From Neobacillus pocheonensis (GTDB lineage: Bacteria; Bacillota; Bacilli; Bacillales; Cytobacillaceae): a stretch of DNA of 64,000 bases. Below are positions 37,920 through 47,170 of the stretch, piece after piece. Location: the NCBI GenBank assembly GCA_023702235.1, contig JAMQCR010000002.1:868001-932000 (forward strand), in the 5' to 3' direction. The notes under the pieces were generated by a model, which did no database searches, had not been told where the DNA came from, and worked only from the letters and a program-made list of their open reading frames with translations. The position numbers and the translations under genes are program-made. Positions within the stretch are counted from its first letter, which is position 1. Each line of letters begins with the position of its first letter.

Positions 37920-39280
37920 ATGATTATGAAGACTCGTTTGCTCGGTCAAGTTTATCAATTTTCTAACCTGACAGAGCTTTTTGCGAAAGCTAATGAGGAA
38001 AAATCCGGAGACCGTTTGGCAGGAATTGCAGCCGAATCTGTTCAGGAGCGAATTGCAGCCAAACAAGTTTTGGCAAATATAACAGTCGGTGATATTCGAA
38101 ATCATCCGCTTATCCCGGCGGAGGAAGACGAGGTTTCAAGAATTATTGAGGAGCAGGTAAATGAACCTTCATATCGCAGAATTCAAAAATGGACCATTGC
38201 CGAGCTCAGAGAATATATCCTTGATGATACAACTACGGGAGAGGATCTTATCCGCATAAGCCGCGGACTTACAAGCGAAATGATTGCGGCAGTCGCTAAG
38301 CTGATGTCCAATTTGGACTTGATTCATGCTGCTAATAAATTAGAAATTGTCACGAAATGTAATATCGCCATCGGCCACAAAGGCACACTCGCCTCCCGGC
38401 TTCAGCCCAACCACCCAACAGACAGTGTAGAAGGGATGCTTGCTTCATTAAAAGAAGGGCTTTCATACGGAATTGGCGATGCTGTCATCGGGATTAATCC
38501 TGTTGATGATTCTGTTGAAAGTGTTAAACGTTTATTGCAGGCAACACATGATTTTATCCAGGATTGGAATATTCCAACCCAAAACTGTGTACTGGCCCAT
38601 GTAACCACACAAATGAAGGCCATTGAGCAAGGGGCTCCAGCCGATATGATTTTTCAAAGTATCGCCGGAACGGAAGCAGCCAACAAATCATTCGGTATAA
38701 CCGCAACGCTGTTAGATGAGGCAATCAAATGATCCGCGAACTGGGAACTTCTTCAGGTCCGCAGCGTTTATATTTTGAAACAGGTCAAGGGTCAGAATTG
38801 TCTGCGGAAGCCCATTTTGGGATGGATCAAATGACGCTGGAATCCAGGAATTACGGTTTGGCCAAAAGGTATGATCCCTATATTTTGAATACAGTTGTCG
38901 GGTTTATTGGACCAGAGTATTTATACGACAGCAAGCAGGTGGTTCGTGCCGGACTTGAGGACCATTTTATGGCCAAAATGCACGGGATTCCAATGGGGGT
39001 GGATATATGTTATACAAACCATATTCGCGCCGATCAAAATGACATAGAAGATTTAGGGGTGCTGCTTACTGCCGCTGGTGTAAATTTTGTGATTGCTGCA
39101 CCGATGGGAGATGATTGCATGCTAAATTATCAATCTCTCAGCTATCATGATGTGGCCACATTACGCCAGACGCTGAATCGCCGGCCGCCATTGTTCGAAG
39201 CGTGGCTTGAGAATATCGGGATCATGAAAGACGGCAAACTCACATCCCGTGCGGGGGATTTAACCCTGTTTCATAAATAA
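37920..39280 (+). pseudogene. eutB: EutB large subunit, copy 1, one frameshift
   Basis: Large subunit of adenosylcobalamin-dependent ethanolamine ammonia-lyase, which converts ethanolamine to acetaldehyde and ammonia. It opens after AAGGAGG. Conserved parts include SRGLTSEMIAAVAKLMSNLD, RLQPNHPTDS, SYGIGDAVIGINPVDDSVES and QNCVLAHVTTQM. Near 38722 one base is missing; the rest (MIRELGTSSGPQRLYFETGQ, then MGVDICYTNHIRADQNDIED) follows in the next frame to 39280. About 454 residues, normal. A second EutB lies at 44888. Confidence 0.92.
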
Positions 39281-39292
39281 GGAGGTGAGAGG

Positions 39293-40326
39293 ATGAACAC
39301 GGAATTAATAGAGTCGATTACCAGATTAATTTTAGAAAAAATGGAAAATATGCCAGAAGAAAAAAAGGTTTCGAACGTTTCATCCGATTCAGGGGGCGGA
39401 ATGGTAAAGCTGTGGGACCACTTATCACCAGAAAATGAGTTTAGGATAACGGGTAACGGAACGGTTGACACCCAAGAAGCAGCTTCTGATTCAGATGGTT
39501 TGGTAAAGCTTTGGAATCATGTAGAAACTCGAGAAAATAAAACGAATTGCTGTCAAACGGGGGAAGATACGATTCTTTCAGAACTGCAAACGAAGGTTGG
39601 TGTCAGCTCCCCCTGTAATCCAACAGCATTGCAGGAGTGGGTGGCAAAAACACCGGCAAGGATCGGAATTGGGCGGCCAAGGCTTTCGCCCTAAAACGGA
39701 GACATGGCTTCGGTTTCGTTTGGATCATGGAGCAGCTGTAGATGCTGTGTATGGCAGTGTTCAGCAGGAACTTCTCGAATCTCTTAATCTCTTTTCGGTC
39801 AGTACACTGGTAGATCATAAGGAAGAATACATCCGCCGTCCTGACCTGGGGAGAAAACTTTCGGAGGATGCGAAAAAGACGATCCGTGAAAAATGCCAAT
39901 TTAAACCGAAGGTACAAATTATTGCCTCCGACGGGCTAAGCTCTCAAGCAATCGAAAAGAACCTTGAGGATGTTTATCTATCGTTGTTGCAATCGCTTGA
40001 CCAGTTAGGAATTGAGTATGGAATACCTTTTTATATTGAAAAAGGCAGAGTGGCTTCAATGGATGAAGTCGGAGAGGTGTTAGAGCCTGAAGTGGTCGTT
40101 CTATTTATCGGTGAACGTCCGGGGCTTGTAAGTTCGGAATCTCTTAGTGCCTATCTTTGTTACAAGCCAAGAAAAAGGGACGATTGAAGCTGACCGAATG
40201 GTTATTTCCAACATTCATTCCGGCGGGATTCCGCCGGTTGAAGCTGGCGCCTATCTTGGAAATGTCGTGCAAAAGATTTTAAAGTACCAAGCGAGCGGTG
40301 TCTCACTGGTTCAAAAAGAAGGTTAG
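39293..40326 (+). pseudogene. eutC: EutC small subunit, copy 1, two frameshifts
   Basis: AGGAGGTGAG precedes the ATG. An N-terminal amphipathic helix (ELIESITRLILEKMENM) looks like an encapsulation peptide. A linker follows that repeats VKLW(D/N)H twice. The catalytic part starts TPARIGIGR; an extra C at 39677-39678 shifts the frame into RPKTETWLRFRLDHGAAVDA. An extra A in A5 at 40172-40176 shifts it again into TIEADRMVISNIHSGGIPPV, ending at 40326. EutC helps bind cobalamin at the EutBC interface. Length about 343 residues, slightly long because of the linker. Confidence 0.9.
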
Positions 40327-40340
40327 GGGGGATGGAATCG

Positions 40341-40994
40341 ATGGAGTTGCAACCGATAAAAGCGAAGATTTTAGCCGTTCGGATCATCCCTAATGCAGAT
40401 TTAGCACTGGCTCAGCCTTTTCAACTAAAACCTCATCAGCGAAGTCTTGCGATCCTGACCTGTACCATTGATGATGTCGGCTATACCGCAATGGATGAAG
40501 CGACGAAACGGGCAGATGTAGAGGTCGTATATGCCAAATCGTTTTATGCGGGGGCAAGTCATGCATCAGGTCCATTATCAGGAGAATTTATTGGGATCAT
40601 TGCCGGACCTTCTCCTGATGAGGTCATTAGCGGAATAGAGGCTGCAAGAAATGTCATTGAAAATGAAGCATATTTTGAGGCCATCAATCCAGAAGGAACA
40701 CATTCAATGTACGCCCATGTGGTTGCAAGGACTGGTAGTTATTTATCCAAGCTTGCCAACATTGACGAAGGTACTCCTCTGGCTTACCTAATTGCACCGC
40801 CATTAGAAGCCATGTATGGCCTTGATGCCGCTTTGAAATCAGCAGATGTTCAATTAGCGACCTTTTACGGCCCGCCTTCTGAAACAAACTTCGGTGGCGG
40901 ACTTTTAACGGGTACCCAGTCAGCCTGCCGTGCGGCAGCCGAAGCCTTTAAGCAGAGCATTCTAGAGATCGCCCGGAACCCAATCTCGTATTAA
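40341..40994 (+). CDS. eutL: BMC shell protein EutL
   Basis: About 217 residues with two tandem BMC domains forming a trimer with a gated pore. LQPIKAKILAVRIIPNADLA at the start and KRADVEVVYAKSFYAGA are typical. The ATG at 40332 lies directly on the GGGGGG, so the ATG at 40341 (10 bases further) is the better start. It may admit ethanolamine or larger cofactors. Fifteen bases after eutC. Intact. Confidence 0.92.
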   Translation: MELQPIKAKILAVRIIPNADLALAQPFQLKPHQRSLAILTCTIDDVGYTAMDEATKRADVEVVYAKSFYAGASHASGPLSGEFIGIIAGPSPDEVISGIEAARNVIENEAYFEAINPEGTHSMYAHVVARTGSYLSKLANIDEGTPLAYLIAPPLEAMYGLDAALKSADVQLATFYGPPSETNFGGGLLTGTQSACRAAAEAFKQSILEIARNPISY

Positions 40995-41014
40995 CCTAGA
41001 AAGGAGCGAAACAA

Positions 41015-42531
41015 ATGCAACTCGATCAAGACTTATTCTCACTCCAGGAGATGAGAGAGGCTGTTAAAAAAGCAAAAGAAGCACAAAGACAATATGAAGA
41101 ATTTTCACAGGAAGCTGTCGACCGGATAGTGGAAGCAGCTGCAAAAGCTGCCTTCGCGAGAAAAGATGACCTTGCGAGGATGGCTGTAGAAGAAACAGGT
41201 ATGGGGGTAGCCGAGCATAAGGCTATCAAAAACGAAGTAGCATCAATGGGCGTATATGAATCGATTCGGGAAACAAAAACCGTTGGTGTGATTCGAGAGA
41301 ACAAAAAGGATAAAATTGTTGAGGTTGCCAGCCCCTTTGGCGTGATCGCCGGGATTGTACCAACTACTAATCCGACATCAAGTGCGATTTTTAAAAGTTT
41401 GATTGCATTAAAAACAAGAAATGCAATCGTCTTCAGCCCGCACCCATCTGCTAAAGGGTGCACGGTAGAGGCAGCGAGAATTTGCCTTGAGGCTGCGGTC
41501 AATGCAGGTGCTCCCGAGGGAATTATTGGCTGGATTTCAAAACCAACAATGGATGCTACGCAGGGATTGATGAAGCATCGTGACGTCAACCTGATCCTGG
41601 CAACAGGTGGAGGGGCACTTGTAAAAGCCGCGTATTCTTCAGGAAAACCAGCCTATGGAGTAGGACCCGGAAACGTTCCATGCTATATCGAGAAAACAGC
41701 GGATTTCCAAAAGGCTGTCAAACGGATTGTCGACAGTAAAACATTTGATAATGGAACCATTTGTGCAACAGAACAAGCATTGGTGGTTGATCGTTACATC
41801 CGGGAGGTGGTCATTCGCGAATTTAAGAACCATGGAGCGTATTTCTTAAATGAAGAGGAAAAGCAAAAACTTGAAAAGGTGATTTCACCGCTGCCTGGAA
41901 AATTAAATCCCAAAATTGTCGGGCGTCACGCAATCGTCATTGCTAATATGGCTGGAATTGAAGTTCCGGCAGATACAAGAATTTTGATTGCAGATGAATC
42001 AGAGGTGGGAAAAGAGATTCCTTTTTCAATTGAAAAGCTTGCACCTGTGTTCCCTTTTTATACGGTTGAAGGGGAAAAGCAAGCCATCACCGTTTGTGAC
42101 CAGCTTTTAGCGCTGGGGGCCGAGGTCATACTTTAGCCCTTCATACAACAAATGAACAGGTGATTCAAAGATTTTCACTGCAAATGCCTGTATCGAGATT
42201 ATTAGTCAACACCCCATCCTCAATCGGGGCAGTTGGCGGAACAACAGGATTAAAACCATCTCTAACACTGGGATGTGGATCTTTTGGCGGGAACATTACT
42301 GGTGACAATATCAGCGCCGAACACTTAATTAATATTAAACGTGTTGCCCATGGCACAAAGGATATCGACGTTCCAACGCCGCAAATTGCTGGGAAATCGG
42401 ATAGTTCCTCCGTAACCGAGGACGAAATCAAATCCGTCGTCGAAAAGGTCCTAGCAGGTGTTGGAAGAGGCGCCTCATTAGACCAACAAACGATTACTCA
42501 AATGGTAACCAAAGTATTGGCTCAAATTTAG
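41015..42531 (+). pseudogene. eutE: EutE, CoA-acylating acetaldehyde dehydrogenase, one frameshift
   Basis: Converts acetaldehyde, CoA and NAD to acetyl-CoA inside the microcompartment. GVIAGIVPTTNPTSSAIFKS, the cysteine in DNGTICATEQALVVD (nucleophile) and YGVGPGNVPCYIEKTADF are conserved. One G is missing at about 42122; the remainder resumes as HTLALHTTNEQVIQRFSLQM to 42531. After the catalytic domain a linker leads to a C-terminal helix (EDEIKSVVEKVLAGVG), a likely encapsulation peptide. About 505 residues. AAGGAGCG precedes the start. Confidence 0.92.
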
Positions 42532-42581
42532 CTAGATTCAAAACATAAACTAATAAATTCAAATTTTAGGAGGAAAATAAT

Positions 42582-42872
42582 ATGTCAAGAGAACTTACTG
42601 CTTTAGGAATGATTGAAACAAAGGGATTAGTTGCTTCCGTTGAGGCTGCAGATGCAATGGTAAAGGCTGCAAATGTCCATTTGGTTGGGAAAGTCCATGT
42701 TGGGGGCGGTTTAGTAACCGTACTCGTACGCGGAGATGTAGGGGCTGTTAAAGCAGCAGTTGACGCAGGAGCTGCCGCAGCGGAGCGCATTGGTGAACTA
42801 TTATCGACCCATGTTATCCCACGCCCGCATAACGAATTGGAGAGCATTTTACCAAAAGATCAGGGTGAGTAA
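42582..42872 (+). CDS. eutM: BMC shell protein EutM
   Basis: A 96-residue single-BMC-domain protein (ALGMIETKGLVASVEAADAM at the start, VRGDVGAVKAAVDAGAAAAE) that forms the flat hexamers making up most of the shell facet. AGGAGG lies 9 bases upstream. It ends in IPRPHNELESILP. Intact. A related, longer shell protein is encoded at 44455. Confidence 0.94.
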   Translation: MSRELTALGMIETKGLVASVEAADAMVKAANVHLVGKVHVGGGLVTVLVRGDVGAVKAAVDAGAAAAERIGELLSTHVIPRPHNELESILPKDQGE

Positions 42873-42893
42873 TGAAAGTGAGGGATGAGGGGC

Positions 42894-43543
42894 ATGAACT
42901 CCCACGTCATTCAATCAATTGTTGAAAAGGTCATAAAAGAAATGGAAAAAGTTTCAGAAACGCCTTCAATCCCGATTGGCGTTTCTGCCCGCCATGTTCA
43001 TTTAAGTCAACAGCATCTCGAGATTCTTTTTGGAGCAAATTATCAACTTAAAAAAAAATCAGACCTCTCCCAGCCCGGCCAATTTGCCGCAAACGAAACA
43101 GTAACCGTGGTTGGTCCAAAGGGAAGTCTTGAACGAGTTCGTATTCTTGGGCCGTCCGTAGTGGGACCCAGATTGAAGTTAGTAAAACTGACTCTGTAAA
43201 ATTGGGATTGAATCCACCTTTACGGGAATCCGGCAATATTAAAGGCTCATCGCCCGCAACGATTGTAGGTCCGGAGGGGAGTATTTATCTGGCGGAGGGA
43301 TTAATTATCGCCCAAAACCACATTCACATGGCACCGAGTGATGCTGTGCGGTTTAAGCTTCAAAATGGACAGTATGTTCAGGTTAAGGTGCAAGGAAAGC
43401 GACCGCTTTTATTCGACCAAGTTCTAATCAGGGTTTCACCCCGCTATCAATTAGAAATGCACATTGATACGGATGAAGCAAATGCTGCACTATGTGCAAC
43501 TGGAGATAAAGGAATGCTTTATATTCCTAGTGAAAAAGCATGA
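42894..43543 (+). pseudogene. pduL: PduL-type phosphotransacylase, one frameshift
   Basis: Exchanges CoA and phosphate to turn acetyl-CoA into acetyl phosphate. It opens with an N-terminal helix (SHVIQSIVEKVIKEMEKV), an encapsulation peptide, then IGVSARHVHLSQQHLEILFG, a hallmark of the PTAC domain with metal-binding His. One C is missing at 43156-43157; the rest (KLGLNPPLRESGNIKGSSPA, and QNHIHMAPSDA with more metal His) runs to 43543. The ATG at 42885 is an alternative start. About 217 residues. It replaces the EutD (Pta-type) enzyme of enteric bacteria. Confidence 0.9.
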
Positions 43544-44190
43544 AAATCAATCAAAAAGTGATAGAGAAAATCATTCATGAAGTGCTAGTCAGATTACAGG
43601 AGAAGCCACATCTTTTACTAGTTTACGAGGGGACAAAAAATCAGGTAAAGCTGGAGTATCTTCTCTCAAAACTGCAGGACCACTGGCATGTTGAAGTTAT
43701 TAACTCTGCTGAAATCTGTCATGATGAGCAATTAGACTTCCAGCATCTCGCTTTCTTGGATGGGAGTCAGGATTTGCTTGCCCGAGGAGGTATGGGATTA
43801 ATGGATACTCCCGGAAGCAAGTTACTTGCTAAAGCCCTTCATAATGGCTGCCCGGTTTTATTCGAGCCTTCGGCTGAGTTGCAATGGCTTGTAAAACAAG
43901 AACTAGGGAATGTGCCGGAACGAGTCAAGCGGTACCGTGCCCATTTAATACGGTTCAAAAATCAATTGATTGAATTTGGAGTTTGGTTTGGTGAGATCGA
44001 GTCTTTGCGTCCTTCCCAGCATCAATACGATCGTAAAGTATTAACGGAAAAGGACCTTCAGAACATAGAGTCAACAGAAGTTCGTGTTTCTTCGAAAACC
44101 ATTATTACTCCTTTGGCTAAGGATATCGCCAAAAATAGAGGAATCAAAATAAGAGTCGATTTTGAGGGGCAATCATATGCAAATTGGTAA
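43540..44190 (+). CDS. Firmicute Eut protein of unknown function (TIGR02536-like)
   Basis: A 216-residue protein overlapping the pduL stop by four bases. It begins with an amphipathic helix (VIEKIIHEVLVRLQEK) followed by LLLVYEGTKNQVKLEYLLSK. A conserved protein occurs at this place in many Firmicute eut clusters, and I believe this is that family. The N-terminal helix suggests it is carried into the microcompartment. No enzyme motif is visible. It overlaps the eutN start. Confidence 0.7.
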   Translation: MKINQKVIEKIIHEVLVRLQEKPHLLLVYEGTKNQVKLEYLLSKLQDHWHVEVINSAEICHDEQLDFQHLAFLDGSQDLLARGGMGLMDTPGSKLLAKALHNGCPVLFEPSAELQWLVKQELGNVPERVKRYRAHLIRFKNQLIEFGVWFGEIESLRPSQHQYDRKVLTEKDLQNIESTEVRVSSKTIITPLAKDIAKNRGIKIRVDFEGQSYANW

Positions 44191-44449
44191 AGTTACGGGG
44201 AATATATGGGCAACTCGTAAAGAAGATGGCTTAACAGGACTTAAATTTTTATTTGTACAGTTAGAGGATCCACAAGGATTGCCAATCGAAACTCCTTTAA
44301 TTGCAGCCGACCGCATTGGGTCAGGGATTGGAGATCGTGTCTTAGTTACAAGAGGAAGTGCAGCACGTTTTATCTTTAAAGACGAGGATTTACCTATAGA
44401 CGCGGTAATAATTGGGATTGTTGATTCTGTAGACGTGGAAAGCAGGTGA
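44177..44449 (+). CDS. eutN: BMC vertex protein EutN (CcmL family)
   Basis: About 90 residues from the ATG at 44177 (GAGGGG upstream). It has the pentameric-vertex fold: MQIGKVTGNIWATRKEDGLT, then AADRIGSGIGDRVLVTRGSA and AVIIGIVD. It closes the corners of the shell. The start overlaps the preceding gene in another frame, and the stop overlaps the start region of the next gene, a sign of translational coupling. Intact. Confidence 0.93.
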   Translation: MQIGKVTGNIWATRKEDGLTGLKFLFVQLEDPQGLPIETPLIAADRIGSGIGDRVLVTRGSAARFIFKDEDLPIDAVIIGIVDSVDVESR

Positions 44450-44454
44450 ATGAA

Positions 44455-44891
44455 ATGGGCAAAGCATTAGGAATGATTGAAACAAGAGGATTAATCGCAT
44501 CAATCGAAGCGGCAGACGCTATGATCAAGTCTGCTGACGTAACATTAGTGAATCAAGAAAAAATTGATGGAGGATTAGTAACTGTCCTTGTTGAAGGTGA
44601 TGTCGGAGCCGTGCAAGCCGCGGTGGAAGCGGGAAAATTAGCCGCACAGCGTGTTGGCCAATTGATCTCAGCTCACGTCATCCCTCGTCCTGACGATGAG
44701 GTAGATATAATAATAAAAAAAAAAGTGATGTAGATCATACAGCTGCAGCTTCAAAGTCCGAAGCGAGTCATGAGGATGGTATGAAAGAAGACTTGGCATT
44801 GCCAGCTGTAAGTGAAGAAACTAACCCTGATGATACATCCAATCAAGGAGGGGAAAGTGAAACAGATCGGACAGAGGGGAATAGTGAATGA
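44455..44891 (+). pseudogene. Second EutM/EutK-like shell protein with acidic tail; A10 run shifts frame
   Basis: A BMC domain (GKALGMIETRGLIASIEAAD, VEGDVGAVQAAVEAGKLAAQ) ends in DDEVDI, then ten A in a row (44715-44724) and an early stop. In the next frame a tail of about 54 residues (SDVDHTAAASKSEASHEDGM... to TEGNSE) continues to TGA at 44889-44891, overlapping the eutB2 start. The tail is acidic and rich in Ser, Thr and Glu, unlike the helix-turn-helix tail of enteric EutK. A10 could be a sequencing error or a site of transcriptional slippage that yields both forms. Confidence 0.75.
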
Positions 44892-46248
44892 ATTGGTCGA
44901 TAAAGCTTAAAAACAGACATTTTCAATTCTCCTCATTAAAAGAGGTGCTTGCAAAAGCAAGTGAGGAGAAAACAGGCGATCAAATGGCCGGAATCTCGGC
45001 AGCCTCCTCCCTTGAACGGATGGCCGCAAAAGTAGTTCTAAGTGAAATCCAGTTAAAAACCTTTTTTGAAAATCCAATCATTCCTTATGAAATGGATGAA
45101 GTAACTCGTGTTATATACCATGATCTGAATCAAACCATTTACCGTGAAATCTGTGAGTGGACTATTGGCGAATTACGCGAGTATATCTTGTCCCATCATA
45201 CAGGACAGCAGCAGCTTTCACGAATTTCACAGGGATTGACCAGTGAGATGATCGCGGGAGTTGCAAAATTAATGTCAAGTATCGATTTGGTTATGGCTTC
45301 GCAAAAGATGAGATTTCAGGCACGATGCAATACTGTTATCGGGGAAGAGCGAAGATTGGCCTTCCGCTGCCAGCCAAACCATCCGAATGATGATCCTGAG
45401 GGGATCCTGTATTCCTTGAAAGAAGGATTATCATACGGCTCCGGCGATGCGGTCATTGGCATCAATCCAAATATTGATACAGTTGAATCGGTTTCCCGCC
45501 TTCTCCATATAACACAAGAATTCATGGAAAAGTGGAAAATACCCACACAAAACTGTGTCCTGGCGCATATTACCACACAGATCGAAGCATTAAAGCAGGG
45601 GGCTCCATTCGCCCTTATGTTCCAAAGCTTAGCTGGCACACAAAAAGGGAATGAAGCCTTTGGTTTATCAAAAAGCTTATTGGATGAAGGCTATGAATTA
45701 ATGAAAAAGTATGGAACAGGAGCTGGACCAAATCTGATGTACTTCGAAACAGGGCAGGGCTCAGAGGTCTCCTTAAATGCCCATCTGGGAGTGGACATGC
45801 AAACACTTGAATCCCGAACATATGGGTTTGCGAGACACTGGAAGCCATTCATGGTAAATAATGTTTCAGGGTTTATCGGCCGGAAACATTGTATGATGGA
45901 CGACAGATGATTCGTGCAGATTTAGAGGATTTATTCATGGGGAAAATGCATGGATTGCCGATGGGAATCGCTCCGACCTACACAAATCATATGTACGCTG
46001 ATCAAAATGACCAGGAAATTGCCGGCATGCTGACCACATTAGCGGGAGCCAATTTTTACATGGGTGTTCCCGGTGGTGACGATGTGATGCTAAACTATCA
46101 GGATACGAGCTACCATGATGATGCAAGTCTTCGAGAATTAATCGGCTTCCGGCCATTACGTGAATTTGAACAGTGGCTTGAACGAATGGGCATAATGGAA
46201 AACGGCAAACTAACCGAAATTGCAGGTGACTTAAGTATATTCGATTAA
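44888..46248 (+). pseudogene. eutB: EutB large subunit, copy 2, one frameshift
   Basis: A second, clearly diverged EutB. It has SQGLTSEMIAGVAKLMSSID, RCQPNHPNDDPEGILYSLKE, SYGSGDAVIGINPNIDTVES and TQNCVLAHITTQIEALKQGA. At CC 45880-45881 one C is missing; with CCC the protein reads GFIGPETLYDGRQMIRADLE and continues to 46248. The start overlaps the end of the shell gene (ATGA). Differences from copy 1 are spread along the sequence, so this is an old paralogue or a separately acquired gene and not a recent duplication. Confidence 0.9.
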
Positions 46249-46260
46249 GGAGGCGGAGGA

Positions 46261-47119
46261 ATGAAAACGCTTACTGATAAAGTGGTGTCACTTGTCATGA
46301 AAGCATTAGAAGACCAGAAATCATCGCCTAACGATGTGCCTTTCAATGAAAAAAAGATAATCCTTTCAGAGAAACCTGAAATTGGTGTACCTAATCCTCG
46401 GCACCGTGGCTCAATCGAGCGGCCAATCCATTACACCTGCTCGCATTGGTATTGGGAGGGCAGGGACACGGATGAGGACATCAAGTTATCTTCGCTTTCG
46501 GATTGACCATGCAGCAGCACAAGATGCAGTTAGAAAAGATGTAACGGAGGAAACCTTATCTCAATTGAATTTGCCAATCTTGCAAACTATTGCTGCCGAT
46601 ATGGACACTTATTTAATGAGTCTTGATGCTGGCAGGAAATTAAGCATATCCTCAATCGATTGGCTTGAAAAGAACGTCGAAAAGGGGAGCCAAGTTCAAA
46701 TCCTTGTTTGTGACGGTCTAAGTTCTTCTGCCGTTGAATCGAATATACCAGATCTTCTTCCTGCATTGATTCAAGGACTTCAACTGAAAAACATTCAAGT
46801 GGGGCCGTCCGTTGTTTGTAAAAAGGTCACGCGTATGGGTTCAAGATCATGTAGCTTCAATTGTAAACTGTGACCTGATCATTTCGCTAATAGGGGAGCG
46901 GCCGGTTTGACCACTGATGAAAGTCTTAGTGCGTATATGGTTTATCGGCCAAATGAAAAAACAGTTGAGGCTGATCGGACTGTTATTTCCAATATACACA
47001 AAGGCGGCCTGTCACCTATAGAAGCAGGAGCATACCTTTCAGATTTGGTGGAAGAAATGTTAGAAATGAAATGCAGCGGGGTTCAATTTGCTCAAAAGCG
47101 TTATCACGAAACGAACTAA
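46261..47119 (+). pseudogene. eutC: EutC small subunit, copy 2, three frameshifts
   Basis: AAGGAGGCGG precedes the ATG. A short helix (LTDKVVSLVMKALEDQ) resembles an encapsulation peptide. The frame changes near 46430 into TPARIGIGRAGTRMRTSSYL and FRIDHAAAQDAV, near 46833 into VWVQDHVASIVNCDLIISLI, and near 46905 into LTTDESLSAYMVYRP, which carries on to 47119. About 285 residues when joined. It lacks the KLWDH linker of copy 1. The three shifts make it non-functional as given. Confidence 0.88.
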
Positions 47120-47170
47120 TTCGATGGGATTTTTACAATAAAAATTGCTTAAATTTAGGGGGGACGGTTC

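Noticed and set aside
41026..41589. 187-codon minus-strand frame
   Set aside because: Antisense shadow of eutE, Ser/Ala-rich composition typical of reversed coding sequence.
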